DNA from: Turnera subulata
Lineage: Eukaryota > Streptophyta > Magnoliopsida > Malpighiales > Passifloraceae
Length of the DNA stretch: 64,000 nt
NCBI GenBank assembly: GCA_028386065.3
Contig: JAKUCV010007113.1
Location: 23,302-87,301, forward strand
Direction: 5' to 3'
Part shown: positions 12,447 to 23,296 of the stretch, one piece after another
Numbering within the stretch: position 1 is the stretch's first letter
How the letters are laid out: the number at the start of each line of letters is the position of its first letter
Notes under the pieces: model-generated
Database searches by the model: none
The model's input: the letters and a program-made list of their open reading frames with translations, nothing else
What the model was told of the DNA's origin: nothing
Program-made: the position numbers and the translations under genes

Positions 12447-14082
12447 TGCCAAAAGGCCTGTCAACTAATGATATTATTGGAGATCCATCTAAAGGAGTAA
12501 CCACAAGATCCTCCTTGCACAATCTTAATTCCCATCAAGCTTTTCTCTCACAAATTGAGCCCAAAAATGTCGATGATGTTATCAACGATGAAAATTGGGT
12601 GATGGCTATGCAAGAAGAGCTCAATCAATTTGAGAAGAGTGATGTTGGGAATTAGTTCCTAGACCCACCAATTATCCAATAATTGGAACTAAATCGATAT
12701 TTAGGAACAAATTAGAAGAGGCTGGAAATGTGACAAGGAATAAGGCCAGGTTAGTGGCACAAGGCTATAACCAAGAAGAAGGAATTGACTTCGATAAAAC
12801 CTTTGCACCGGTAGCTCGCTTAGAGTCAATTCGGATGCTCCTTGCATATGCATCCTACAAATCCTTCAAACTCTACCAAATGGATGAGAAAAGTGCCTTT
12901 CTGAATGGTGTAATCTTGGAAGAGTTGTATGTGGAGCAACCTCCCGGATTTCAGGATTATGAGCATCCAAAACATGTCTATAAGCTTAAAAAGGCTCTAT
13001 ATGGACTCAAACAAGCTCCAAGGGCATGGTATGACAGGTTAAGTACATTTCTTCTCTCTCAAAACTTTGTTAGAGGTAAAGTTGATTCCACACTCTTTGT
13101 AAAACACCAAAAGAATGACGTAATTATTGTGCAAATCTATGTTGATGACATATTATTTGGTGCTACTAATGATGCTCTATGTCAAGATTTTGAAAAAACT
13201 AATGCATAGTGAATTCGAGATGAGCATGATGGGGGAACTAAACTTCTTTCTTGGATTTCAAATCAAACAATATGATGATGGCATCTTCATTGGTCAAACT
13301 AAATATACAAAGGAGCTACTCAAACGGTTTGGTATGTCAGACGCCAAAGTGAGCCCAACTTCTATGAGCACAACAACAAAGCTTGACAAAGAAGAATCCG
13401 GTAAAGATTTGGACATTAAGAAATATAGAGGTATGATTGGAAGTCTCCTCTATCTTACTGCATCTAAACCTGATATTATGTTCAGTGTGTGCTTGTATGC
13501 TCGCTTTCAAGCATGTCCTAAAGAATCTCATTTGAGGGCTATTAAAAGAATCTTTAAATATCTAAATGGAACACTCTCTCTAAGTCTTTGGTATCCCAAT
13601 GTTGAGTCATTTAATTTAATTGGATATTCTGATGCTGACTTTGCTCAATGCATGCATGATAGAAAGAGTACTAGTGGGACATGCCAATTCTTAGGAAATT
13701 CATTAGTTTCTTGGTCTAGTAAGAAAAAAAAATTCAGTAGCAACATCAACAACCGAGGCAGAGTATGTGGCTGCAGGATCTTGTTGTGCACAATTACTTT
13801 GGATGAAACAAACCCTACTAGACTATGGTTTAAAGTTTGAAACTATACCTATTTTGTGCGATATTTCTAGTGCTATAAACTTAACAAAGAACCCTATCCA
13901 ACATTCTAGAACAAAACACATAGATAAGACACCATTTTATTAGGGATCATGTGCTTAAGAAAGATATAACATTTGATTTTGTTACAACCGAGAGGCAGCT
14001 TGCAGATATATTCATAAAGCCCTTGAAGGAAGAACAATTTGCAAAAATTCGGTTGGAGCTAGGTATTTTCAACGCTCCTTAA
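12447..14082 (+). pseudogene. pol: SIRE-1 pol, second part: reverse transcriptase and RNase H
   Basis: Continues directly after Del-1. The RT begins with NWVMAMQEELNQF. A one-base loss near 12648 breaks the frame before WKLVPRP. The frame at 12730 holds [44 protein letters not shown] and the catalytic YVDD (13138-13149). A frameshift near 13195 moves to the frame ending at 13840, which has the RT thumb and the start of RNase H (SDADFA). Another shift at the A-run near 13730 and one near 13925 lead to the RNase H end (TERQLADIF). Stop at 14080-14082. The copia domain order is integrase before RT, as seen here. Confidence 0.88.
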
Positions 14083-14580
14083 AATTCATGGCTGTCCAGG
14101 TATGTGTTTCTAACTCCTAAAAACATGTGACATGCATTCAAAAGACACACACATCACCCTAGAAAATCCGAGCTATGATGGATGGTAAAGTGATAAGCCT
14201 AGAGGTCTACATAAAGTGGAAAACTGGTCAGGAAAGGAATCTGGACGTTTTGGCATCGTCGGCGCCACTACACGAGGAGATGATATACTGGATTAAAATA
14301 ATAAGCACGGGTCTAATAGTGCAAGTGGGTAAAAAAGCGGCTATAGTAACTCTTGGACGGTGAGCCAGTTTGTCTGTGATAACCGTTACCTACAGGTCTA
14401 TTAGGTTGAGTGTTAGTGCAGCAATAAAACTCCTTATTAACCGTTAGACACAAAGATCAACCTAACTCCAATACTTAAAAGGCTTACCTTATCCAACCTC
14501 ACCTCAAACCGACTTTCTCGCCTTCACATCCAAAATCAAAGCTAACCTCAATCAATCCTCTAAAGTTTCGGTTACTAGAT
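14083..14580 (+). other. SIRE-1 spacer between pol and env-like ORFs
   Basis: About 500 bp without a convincing gene. It is shared with SIRE-2 (49565-50024), for example GGTCAGGAAAGGAATCTG at 14228, so it belongs to the element. A 62-aa ORF in it is not conserved in frame between copies. It may act as leader or splice region for the following ORF, which is inferred only from its position. Confidence 0.55.
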
Positions 14581-15787
14581 ATGGGAAGAGTAAAGATTTT
14601 CTCCAAACCTTCAAACACCAAGAATCTTATACCTCCTACCTCCCCAAAGAATTCCTCTACCAGAGTCACCAGAAGCTCAAAACCCCCTCCATCAACTCCA
14701 TCTACAAGACCTCCAAATACTTTACCAAAACCTCCTAAAAAGCGCTCCTCTCCAAAGATGTCTTCCACACCTTCAAATCCACCTGAACCAATCACTGACC
14801 AAGAGGCTGCAAAAACTCTTGCAAACATTTCAGCCTCCACAGATGAGTTCCTATCCCAGATTCGAATTCCACCACACCTCACTGATCCCATTGAGTAGAC
14901 AAAATTTCGTGCTCTGAAGATGAAATCGATGATTGATCACTTTGTGAAGGAATTTGATCTCGAGAAGCAGGCCAAGGTACTTGAGCTTGTTCAAAAACAA
15001 CCCTCACTTATTGACCATCCTCCTGCTGACAATCCATCCATTACCCAGAATGTTTTTGAGGTTCCTCCTAACCCTACTCCTTAAAATCAACCAGAGAACC
15101 CAAGGAACTCCTCTGAGAAAACCCTCTCAGATGATAACACTTCCTTAGCCCAGAAATATCCATCCAAAAGAGCCAAAACTACTGCTACTAAGAAGTCCAC
15201 TCGACCTGAAAAGCTTATGGCATCTGCGATGCCAAAGCGGACGCTAAGGGACAACACTCGGGTATAAAGACTGAAGACACCTGTATCCAAAAAACGAAAA
15301 GAAAAGGTGGTTTATGTGGTTCCTGAGTCAGAAGAAGAAGATGATGATGATGAAGTGATTCCGGATGTAGCTCCTGAATGAGTAAAAAGGGATACACCTA
15401 TGGTGCCAGAGGATGAAAAAGAAGAATCTGAAAGTGAAGAATGCTACGAACCCTCAGTCAAGTATGTCAGCAAGTCAGGAAAACTCTCCAGGTCCAAAAA
15501 GAAGCCTAAGAAGATTGTTGATGATGAGGAGGAAGAGAAGGTTCCCACTAGAATCGTGGGGAGTGCTTTCAAATTTCTGAAATCTGTCTCTGTCCACTTT
15601 GAGGATTTGATTGGGTCTGCTGCTGTGGAAATAGTAGAGCGGGCTCAACTCACCACGCTAGCCACTCTTCAGGTATCTGCTTATGAATCGTTAGTTCAGG
15701 ATTTCCACATAAATATGTTACCTAAGCATGATGATATTGGTAACGTTATTGGTCTTCAAAGCACGATTTGTGGGATCTCTGTCTTTG
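14581..15787 (+). pseudogene. SIRE-1 env-like ORF region, N-terminal part
   Basis: Sireviruses often carry one extra ORF between RNase H and the 3' LTR, called env-like; its function is not proven. Here the first frame (14581-14898, 105 aa) is rich in Pro, Ser, Thr and Lys and ends in a TAG; translation continues in the same sense with stops near 15082 and 15266 (TAA where SIRE-2 has CAA). The frame at 15400 has acidic Glu/Asp blocks, Lys-rich stretches (SKSGKLSRSKKKPKK) and a domain starting TRIVGSAFKFLK. The solo LTR B3 interrupts it at 15788. I see no signal peptide or clear membrane segment. Confidence 0.7.
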
Positions 15788-17261
15788 TGAAGCATGTGAA
15801 ATATGCATAGTTTAAGGCATACTTTTGTACACAAATTGCTCTCAATTCATCATGATTATATGCCTCATATTCAATATTCCATCATATCCCTCCAATTTCC
15901 TTCCCTTACTGTATGATTAGTGGTTTCAGGTACATTTCGGCCAAATCAATAGGATTTCATGGAAGAATATGAAGATACAGCCTCAGTCACAGCGTGAGAC
16001 TGTGACAGAGCCTGTGAGCCTGTTCTTGAGGTTGTCGTTCATCAAGGACCCAAAGCAGGAACCAATTAAAGGAAGAATTTGAGAAAGAACTGCTACAGCC
16101 TCAGCCACAGCGTGAGTCTGTACACGCTGCAGAAACCCAGAAAACGCAAAAAGAATAAAGAACGCCGCCACTTGCGCCACCTACTCCACTAACTTAAACA
16201 ATCATTCTTCTGACATTCCCAGAGCACTTTGAAGGAAAAGGAGCAATGGGCACATGACACCCAAAGGAAATCTCTCCGAAAATGATTATCTTCTGCAAAA
16301 AGGGTGTCTTGGAACTCACCTTCCACCAATCGACGCTGCCCATCCCGCTTGCTCTAGCAACACCCGCTGGAAATTCTGCAACTTGCCCAGACAAAGAGGC
16401 GCCTTGGAACTCACCACCCACCAATTGCTGCCCATCACGCCCCCTGTCCTGACACACACACGCGCACGTTGGAGAATAATCAGGACAACTTGCCCAGACA
16501 AAGGGAGTTTTCCAGCAATTGAGGAAAGGGGAAGACTAGAGGAGGTGCACCCTACAAAAAGGGGAAAGGAGGAAAGCAACGGGCATCGACGTGAGTTGAG
16601 GAGAAGACCCAAAATTCAAGAGACCAAGAGGAAACGCGACTCTGCAGCCTTTCTGGGCAGAAATCGTGTTGCCCCTCACTCTCAGTTCACTCGAAAACAC
16701 CATGACATACCATACCTCCATTGTTTTTGTATTTGCTGTTATGAACTAAACAACCCCTTCTTAGGTTGAAGGGGGAAGCATGTACCCGATTTGTGTTTAA
16801 TGAATAGCTCACGTTTTAATCCCCTCATCCTTACTTTAGTTGTTGAGCCCTTTATCCATGTTTAGGTTCTGATCAAACCCATGCATTAACTCAGGTGGCT
16901 AGGAGAAGTACCGAAGGGAAAAACTATAGCTCACTGGAAAAACAACAACCAAACCTTAGTTCTTAGCTCATGACAGAGTTAGAGACTAATTGAGGAATTA
17001 GCCTCAACACCTAATCTTCATCCCCCTTGAGTTTGACCTATGCGAGAGCACCAGGAAGATGAGAACCTTGGGAGGCGCCTGCAAGATCCTACCATTATAA
17101 CTGACTATTTTGCTGTCGACAGCTTCAGGCTGTGTCCTCTACAGCCTCACGCCGTGACAGTGTAGTCAAGAGATAACACAACTTCTAGTCTGATTCTTGA
17201 ATAATTATTGGGTAGTATACTTTCATTTTAGTAGCAATCTGGTGAAACCACGACCGCATCA
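15788..17261 (+). mobile_element. B3: solo LTR of Athila-like family B
   Basis: Starts TGAAGCATGTGAAATATGC, matching the B1 LTR start at 47064, and follows that LTR as far as GGTGAA near 17246. It then ends ACCGCATCA. TSD CTTTG at 15783-15787 and 17262-17266 shows it is a whole insertion reduced to one LTR, with the last roughly 600 bp of LTR missing except for the terminus. It contains family-B palindromes (15975-16030, 16098-16115). A 171-aa ORF at 16254 lies wholly within the LTR and is not considered a gene. Confidence 0.85.
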
Positions 17262-17985
17262 CTTTGTCAGTGCCAAATTGATTAGGAAGCTGCTGAAATT
17301 GAAGAAAGGATCTGTTAGGTACTATAACACTACTTCTAGAAATCCTGTCAATGTGCCCGACCCACCTAGCATTTCTGAGCAGAGGAAGTTGTTATTTGGG
17401 CAGTCCACCAAGAAGGGCTCCTATCAGGATCTCAGTCCCGAACATAGGTTGGTTCTTTATTTTATCACAAGAGTCTTAATTCCCCGTAGAGGACACCAGA
17501 CCTTGCTCAAGACTTATGACATGTGGCTTCTGGGTTGTGTGCTGATGAATAGTCCTATTGACTATGGGTACATCATCTTTCACCATCTTCGTCTCTCTGC
17601 TGGTCGACCTTATGGAAGCCTCATCACCCTGGTTGCTCGTCACTTTGGTGTGATTCCCAACAAAGCGCATCATCCAGTACTTGGTGACTCCATCTGCACT
17701 GCCACTCTTAGCAAAATGCACCTCAATAAGAATAAGCATGGGGTTTTCTATGTGGTTCAGCCGAGTGCCTCTAAGGATGCTTGCATTGAGGCTCTGACTG
17801 AGGAAATAAAGGATGTGAAGGAAGAGATGTATGAGCTTAAAGGTATGTTGAAGAAGATTATGGAAATGGGAAAAGCTCAACTGAATCTGTTGGTTGTCGA
17901 GAATGAGGTTGGGACAACCGTTAAAGGAGATGAGGATGATGACGGTAGTGATGATGTTGAGTCCACTGATTCCTCGTCCGGCTAG
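17262..17985 (+). pseudogene. SIRE-1 env-like ORF, C-terminal part
   Basis: The open frame 17197-17985 starts within the B3 LTR, so its first 20 or so residues are LTR-derived; the real coding part resumes at the TSD (17262). Taking out B3 with one TSD copy rejoins this part in the frame used at 15400. The region LFGQSTKKGSYQDLSPEHR matches the SIRE-3 ORF at about 61870-61925. The C-terminus has a heptad-like segment (EALTEEIKDVKEEMYELKGM) and an acidic Ser/Asp tail. Function unknown; it could be a structural or host-interaction protein. Confidence 0.75.
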
Positions 17986-18492
17986 AAATCTTCCAGTGTT
18001 TGACCTCTCATGGCTATCCAGATCTGATGCTCACTTAGGGTTATGCATGCTTGTTCTTTATCATTATTGTTAGTTGTGGCATCTTCTATGCCAATATGTC
18101 TATCTGTCTGCTGGTCTTTGGTTGTTATCTTTAATATCTGTTGCTGTTGTTTCTATTCTGGCTTCTTTCATGCCAATCTGTCTGCCCTTGTTGTGCTTTT
18201 TGTGATGCCAAAAGGGAGAGAGAATACTAGGTTTGTGGGAGAGATTTAGGTTCGGGAGCATGTGGATCTGTGTTTTTCAACATGTTCATTCTCTTTTTAA
18301 TATAATGTGGCTTTATAAATTCGATGTCTTCAATTTATTTTTCTGCTCCATATGCTCTAAGCATTTGAATGATGCACAAATTGGAAAAAAATATTTTAGA
18401 TAGGGGGAGCATATGTTGAGGGGGAGCTTAGAATACACAAAATTTATATCTCCACATAGTTTAAGGTTTGTCATCATAAAAAAGGGGGAGAA
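17986..18492 (+). promoter_or_regulatory. SIRE-1 3' UTR with several polypurine tracts
   Basis: After the stop there is T-rich noncoding DNA, then purine tracts: CCAAAAGGGAGAGAGAA (about 18209), ATAGGGGGAGCAT (about 18401), GAGGGGGAGCTT (about 18419) and the terminal TCATCATAAAAAAGGGGGAGA that abuts the LTR at 18493. Reverse transcriptase uses such a tract to prime plus-strand DNA. Repeated tracts upstream of the main one are known in Sireviruses and are also present in SIRE-3. Confidence 0.8.
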
Positions 18493-19717
18493 TGTGAATT
18501 GGTTGATGATTAGAAAGATGCTTAAGGTTAATTAAGTATGTTTAAGCCTTATTAAGTATGATTATTAACATAAGGCATGGATTAAATTGTGACATTGATT
18601 ATAATATTATAATATACCTTTAAATACAATTTAATATGCCAATTATTATTATATGATTAAATGCACTAACTAGGTTTTGATTATGACAAACCTATACAAA
18701 CCTATATATTGTATCTTATGCTTCTAACCATCGATTGCAGCTCACAAAGGTGGTCAAATCGTGATCAACATGTGGGAAGAAGTGTGAGTGGGATTGGAGG
18801 ATGTGTTAGTGGAGTTGACATGTCGCTTTCAACAAAAAGCCAACCATGTGACTTGATTTATTTAATCCCTATAGGCATTGGTCAAACAACCTATGACACT
18901 ACCATTTGTGGAAACTGAATCAATGAAAAGCCTACCTTAAACAAATCAAATGTCAGTTGAATTCAAACTTCCTAGGACCAACCTAGGACTACGCTAAATA
19001 ATGACATCAATGACAAAAGCTGCAGACTGCTAGATCTCTTGCCAAAGTGAAAGGGACAACAAGCAAAGTGAACGTTGACGCTCTGGCACCTCGGAAGACA
19101 AACCAACTGGATGGAAAGGAACATGTAACGGATTTTTTGAATTTGCCACCATCCAACTTGCCTATATAATGAGATGCTGATTCAAGGAGAACTATAGAGC
19201 TGCTAAACCGAGTTTCAGAATTCAAGCAAATATAGTTGCACTTGCAGTTCTCAATCAAGCAAAGAGAAAGAGAGAAAAACTTTTCTTAGTTCATACATTG
19301 AGAGAAAATATTTTAAGGGAAAAGTTGTAGTACTTAATTGTACACTTTGTATCAGTGGGTTTGTGTATGACAAAGCTAGGGAAAGCTTTGTGGTGAGTGT
19401 GTGAGGTTAGAGTTGAGCCTAAAGAAAAACTTGTACTAAGGGTTATTGGTTGAACCCGTGAAAAACCATAATAGGGTGTGTTAGAAATCTCAAGGGGGGA
19501 TCCTTGAGTAGTGGAGGTAGTCTTGTGTGGCGAACCACTATATATCTCGTGTTCAAATTGTTTCTAACCTTTCCTCTTAGTATTTCAATTAGTGTGCTCA
19601 ATAGTAGTCCTAAACACAAAATCCAGAGATTAAAACAGTTTGGCGTTAGAGAAGCCAAATTAGTTTTTAATCCCCCCCCTCCCCCCCCTCCCCCTCTTAG
19701 CCACTTTTGGGCCAATA
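18493..19717 (+). repeat. SIRE-1 3' LTR
   Basis: 1225 bp, starts TGTGAATTGG, ends GGGCCAATA (SIRE-2 has GGGCCAACA, so the terminal dinucleotide is mutated) and is followed by TSD CTCAT. Includes a TATATAATGAG box near 19163 and a poly-C tract (19671-19695) close to the end. Confidence 0.92.
19671..19695 (-). other. Poly-C tract near LTR end, potential G-quadruplex on minus strand
   Basis: Runs of eight, eight and five cytosines separated by single T. SIRE-2 has a diverged version at 37634-37662. The truncated 5' LTR of SIRE-1 stops exactly where this tract would begin. Confidence 0.7.
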
Positions 19718-19722
19718 CTCAT

Positions 19723-20030
19723 TGGCGAAGAAAGAAAAGAAACAAAGGGTAAAAAGATAGGCACATAAGAGAGGCACTCTCCTCAAACTTAGATTGAAAC
19801 ACGTATAGCACATAACAAAAGATAATCTAAGTAAGAGAGAAAGTAAGAATCGACCATAAGAGAGATAGAGAAATCGAAATTGCATTGCCACTAGGTGTTC
19901 ATGACACCAAAATTAAACACATTTGACTTGAAATTTAAACTGCCACGAGGATGACTAGCATTTACTGCATCTTATAAAAGTAAAGACATAAAGCAATAAA
20001 AACACAACATGTAGAATGATGTGTATGAAA
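19723..20030 (-). other. Athila-A 3' noncoding region, right part
   Basis: Follows the ATHILA-type ORF on the minus strand. Contains AAGTTTGAGGAGAGTGCC on the minus strand (about 19779-19797), a repeat of the purine-rich signal found at 420-445 across the SIRE-1 insertion. No gene seen. Confidence 0.6.
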
Positions 20031-20033
20031 CTA

Positions 20034-21230
20034 CTCGGCAAGTTTGTTCTCTATGTTCTCTAGCTTCTTCCTAAGTTGCACAATGGTCTTCTCTTGTTTA
20101 TCCAATTTATTGAACATGACTCTCCCTAACTTATCAACAATGTCAACCAACTTATCCATCTGAGAGAGTAATTTGCCGGTGGTTTCGTTGAGATTGGCGA
20201 TGCCATCGACTTGAGCTTCCCATCCCATGAGTAAGTCGAAGATGTTGGAGGAATCGGACTCCACGGATGATGTAGACGATGGTGGCTTACGGTGGATCGG
20301 TTGTGTGCTAACTTAAAAGCATTCCTCATCAACCTCTTCTTCATCACTAAAAGGATGTGGATCAATGGGTTCATGGCGTTCTAGGGCCATTGTTGAGGCA
20401 ACATGCGTAAGCACAGTCTCAAGTGCGGGGTTAGAAGGGGTTAAAGTGTAGGGATCTAGGTTAATTCCTAAGAATTTTGCGATATGAGTGATCAGCCCTC
20501 CACATGCTATCTCGCCTTCTCCTTTTCAAATATGAGCAAAAGTCTGCAGTAACCAAAGTCCTCCATTGAGCTTGTTCTCGTGTACCATGCAAAAGAGTAC
20601 AAAAAGCTCATCACGTTGCACCTTGTGTGCAACTTTGGATCTTTCAAAGAAAGAGTGTGCCAAAACTTTGTGTAAGTACCTCAGTGCATTGTCCTTAATG
20701 CACAAGTCATTAGCCAAGCCTTTGAAGCGCACATATGAAGTACTGCAAAGTGTATTCCACATGACACTTGCGTTAAAGCCACAACTAGGAACTCGCCATC
20801 CTTCGGCATCAAAACCAAAAATCTTGTTGAAATCAATTAAGCTCATCTCATAGTCTTTCCTTGCAAGCCGAAACTTGACATAGTTGGGATCATGAATGTC
20901 CTTGAGATCCACGTCATACCCAAAAGTAGCAAGAAACTCATAAGTAAGCTCCTCGTACGATGGCTCCTTAATCTTGCAAAAATCGACTAGTCCTATGTTG
21001 GCAAGGTACTTGCCAATCGGTTCCCCAAGATTGTAAGATTCAACCACCTCAAAATAAATGTACCTCGTAGGAATTAGAGGTCTCCTAATCAGCTTGTCAA
21101 ACCTAGCGTGATTCTCTTTAGAAATCCCTCCCGGATTATACTCGGTAAACTTAGGCATAGCCATGAAACGCGGGGTATGGTCGGTGATGGTGAAGTTGGG
21201 TCGGCAAGGGTTGTTTGTGGGAAAAGTCAT
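20034..21230 (-). pseudogene. Athila-A downstream ORF (ATHILA ORF-1-type domain)
   Basis: The first frame (21230-20526, 234 aa) has FDKLIRRPLIPTRYIYFE followed by an IGLVDFCKI-like segment, the pattern of the ATHILA ORF-1 family of plant retrotransposon proteins; function unknown. A TGA at 20526-20528 stops it, but the same frame continues with protein-like sequence, meets a TAA near 20310, and ends in a Leu/Lys/Glu heptad segment (IVQLRKKLENIENKLAE), a likely coiled coil. Both ORFs share one frame, so two point mutations account for the break. The start ATG lies 7 bases from the B2 insertion site. A minus-strand TATA box about 140 nt upstream (27393-27400, across B2) may serve it. Confidence 0.72.
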
Positions 21231-21242
21231 CTTGAACTAGGG

Positions 21243-23296
21243 TGATAGGGGGTTCCTGCAAGTGCACAGGGTTGTGGTAGTACTATCTAGGTCGTATCCA
21301 CAAGGACTGGGTTGAGCCTGTTACCTTCAAATAGACAAATTAGGCTTAAACAAACAAGAACTAGATATGAGGTGAATGCTATTGAATGTAAAATGGGTAG
21401 TAAAATAAAAGCAACAACAAAGTTGGAGTAGGAAAAGAGTAGATTTAGTGAAGTCTTAGGCATCCGTGTTCACATGTCCTGTTTCATGCTTTAAATTGCT
21501 CAACAGCCTCACAACAGGCTGAGTCTATTTGACGACCTGTGTTTAATAAGATGTCTTGGAGGGGCTTCCGACCTAATGTACTACCAACGGCTTTCGAACA
21601 TATTGATAGTTCTCTATGCTTCCATCTACCCTTATCACTAGAATAGACGTCCACTTAGAGGTGAAGTTTGGTGTTGGGGCTTGTTTTCCCACGGTCTCTC
21701 CCTATCTTCTTTCGAACGGCTAAGGAGTGAAGGTTGACAATTGTTGGTCTAGCACACTTGGCTTCTCCTTTCGGTCCCTCACCACACTGCTACTAGATTA
21801 AAAGTAGGCTACTCAATAATCAATCAAAAATTAGATTAAAAGTGGTGTCATTCTTCTTGACTGTGCCGCAACAGGCTGAGCCAGTGCTGAGCTTGTGGCT
21901 GGGCCTGTCGAGAACACAAAGTCAATTACACAGATCAGTTCTTGCAGGCGCTCTCAACCTATACTGAATCCATTTGTTTTCACTCACAGGTTCCTTCTAA
22001 GGCTCTCACTCATCCTAATGCTTTCGCATCGGTCAAACCAAGCGGATTAAGAATGGGTGTTGGGTCCTAAATTAATTCCTAACTTCTGTCGAAAGCTAGA
22101 AACTAAGGGATGGTTGTTGTTGTTCAAGTAACTATGGCTTCTCCTTTCAGTCCTTCACCTAGCTACCTATCATCATGCAAGGGTTTGGCCAGAACTCAAA
22201 CATGTATCAAGTGTTCAACAATCAAAACAAGAAAAATGGGTTTAGAGCATAGGATGAGCAATTTATTACAATGAAATCAAAGACAAGTTCTCCCCTTCAA
22301 CCTGAGAGGGGTTGTTCAGTGCATGCTCAAAATTAAAGATACAACAAAAACAATGAAAAGCATCGGGTTCGGAACAACTGGGAGGCTAGGGGCAACACGA
22401 TTTCTGCAACAAAAGGTGCAGAATCTTGTGCCCCCTTGAAACTGGGTTTCTGCCTCTGTTCCTAAGCTTCTGCAATTTCTTTGGATCGATGGATTAATCG
22501 ATGCCTAGTTCTTTCATCCTTCTTCTTATTTACAGGCACAAATCCTCTTCTTCTCTCTTTTCCAACTTGCTGGAAGGTGTGGGAGTTGGGCAAGTTCAAT
22601 TTTAGTTGCCCATCATGTTCCTCGGGATAAGGTGCAGTGGGAGGTGTGCGGAGGTTGAATTCTTCAGATCTGCAGACTTTTGAGAAGGATAATAGTTCTT
22701 TAATTGCAATATTCTTTGGGTGTAATGATTATCCCCTCTTTCCCTTGCCTAAAATCTTCTGAAATGCTCAGGTTATAGTTGCAGGGTTTAAAGTTTTGCA
22801 AGTGGTGAAGCTCTGCAAGTGGTTGATTTTTAGATTCTTTTCTTTACATTTCTAGTCTTCTGCAGATTCCACAGCCTGAGCCTGTGCCTGGGGCTGTGGT
22901 GAGGCTGTGTGCAGCCTCTTTCAATTCTTCTCTGAAATTGAATTCAGCTCCTCTTGCAATTGATATGGTGACATGATGGCTTTGTGGATCATTACAAAGG
23001 TGGTGAAATCCAGTGGAAACCTTGTGATTGGAGGGGGATTCGTGGCTCTCTACCGATTCTGCAATGAACAACAGGCCCGAAACAGGCTCATGCTGTGCCA
23101 GAGGCTGCTTCTTTGAATTCTCCAATAAAATCTCCAAAATCCTTCAAAATGCACCTGGAATCACTAATAATACAGTAAGGTATAGGATTTAAGGGAATAT
23201 GGTGAAATAATACAAAGTAAGGCATATAGTCATGATGAATTGAGAGCAAATATATCTAAAATCATGCCTAAAACTATGCATATTTCATGTGGATCA
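21243..23296 (-). repeat. B2 3' LTR (minus strand)
   Basis: 2054 bp; on the minus strand begins TGATCCACATG and ends CCCTATCA. Very similar to the other LTR (25215-27262). Holds family-B palindromes at 21871 and 22871. Confidence 0.88.

Larger units (their letters stand above)
457..19717 (+). mobile_element. SIRE-1: Ty1/copia Sirevirus-type retrotransposon with nested Del-1 and B3 insertions
   Basis: LTRs at 457-1610 (truncated) and 18493-19717 begin TGTGAAT. The element is flanked by the 5-bp TSD CTCAT (452-456 and 19718-19722). Internal order is gag, protease, integrase, RT, RNase H, then extra acidic ORFs (env-like region), as in the Sirevirus/SIRE lineage. The 3' LTR is preceded by ATAAAAAAGGGGGAGA, a typical polypurine tract of that lineage. 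It is interrupted by Del-1 (4305-12441) and by solo LTR B3 (15788-17261), both with TSDs. The end of the 5' LTR, the primer site and the first part of gag are deleted. The copy is non-functional. Confidence 0.9.

Noticed and set aside
16254..16769. 171-aa ORF within B3
   Set aside because: Entirely inside LTR sequence; the corresponding part of the other family-B LTRs is not open in the same way.
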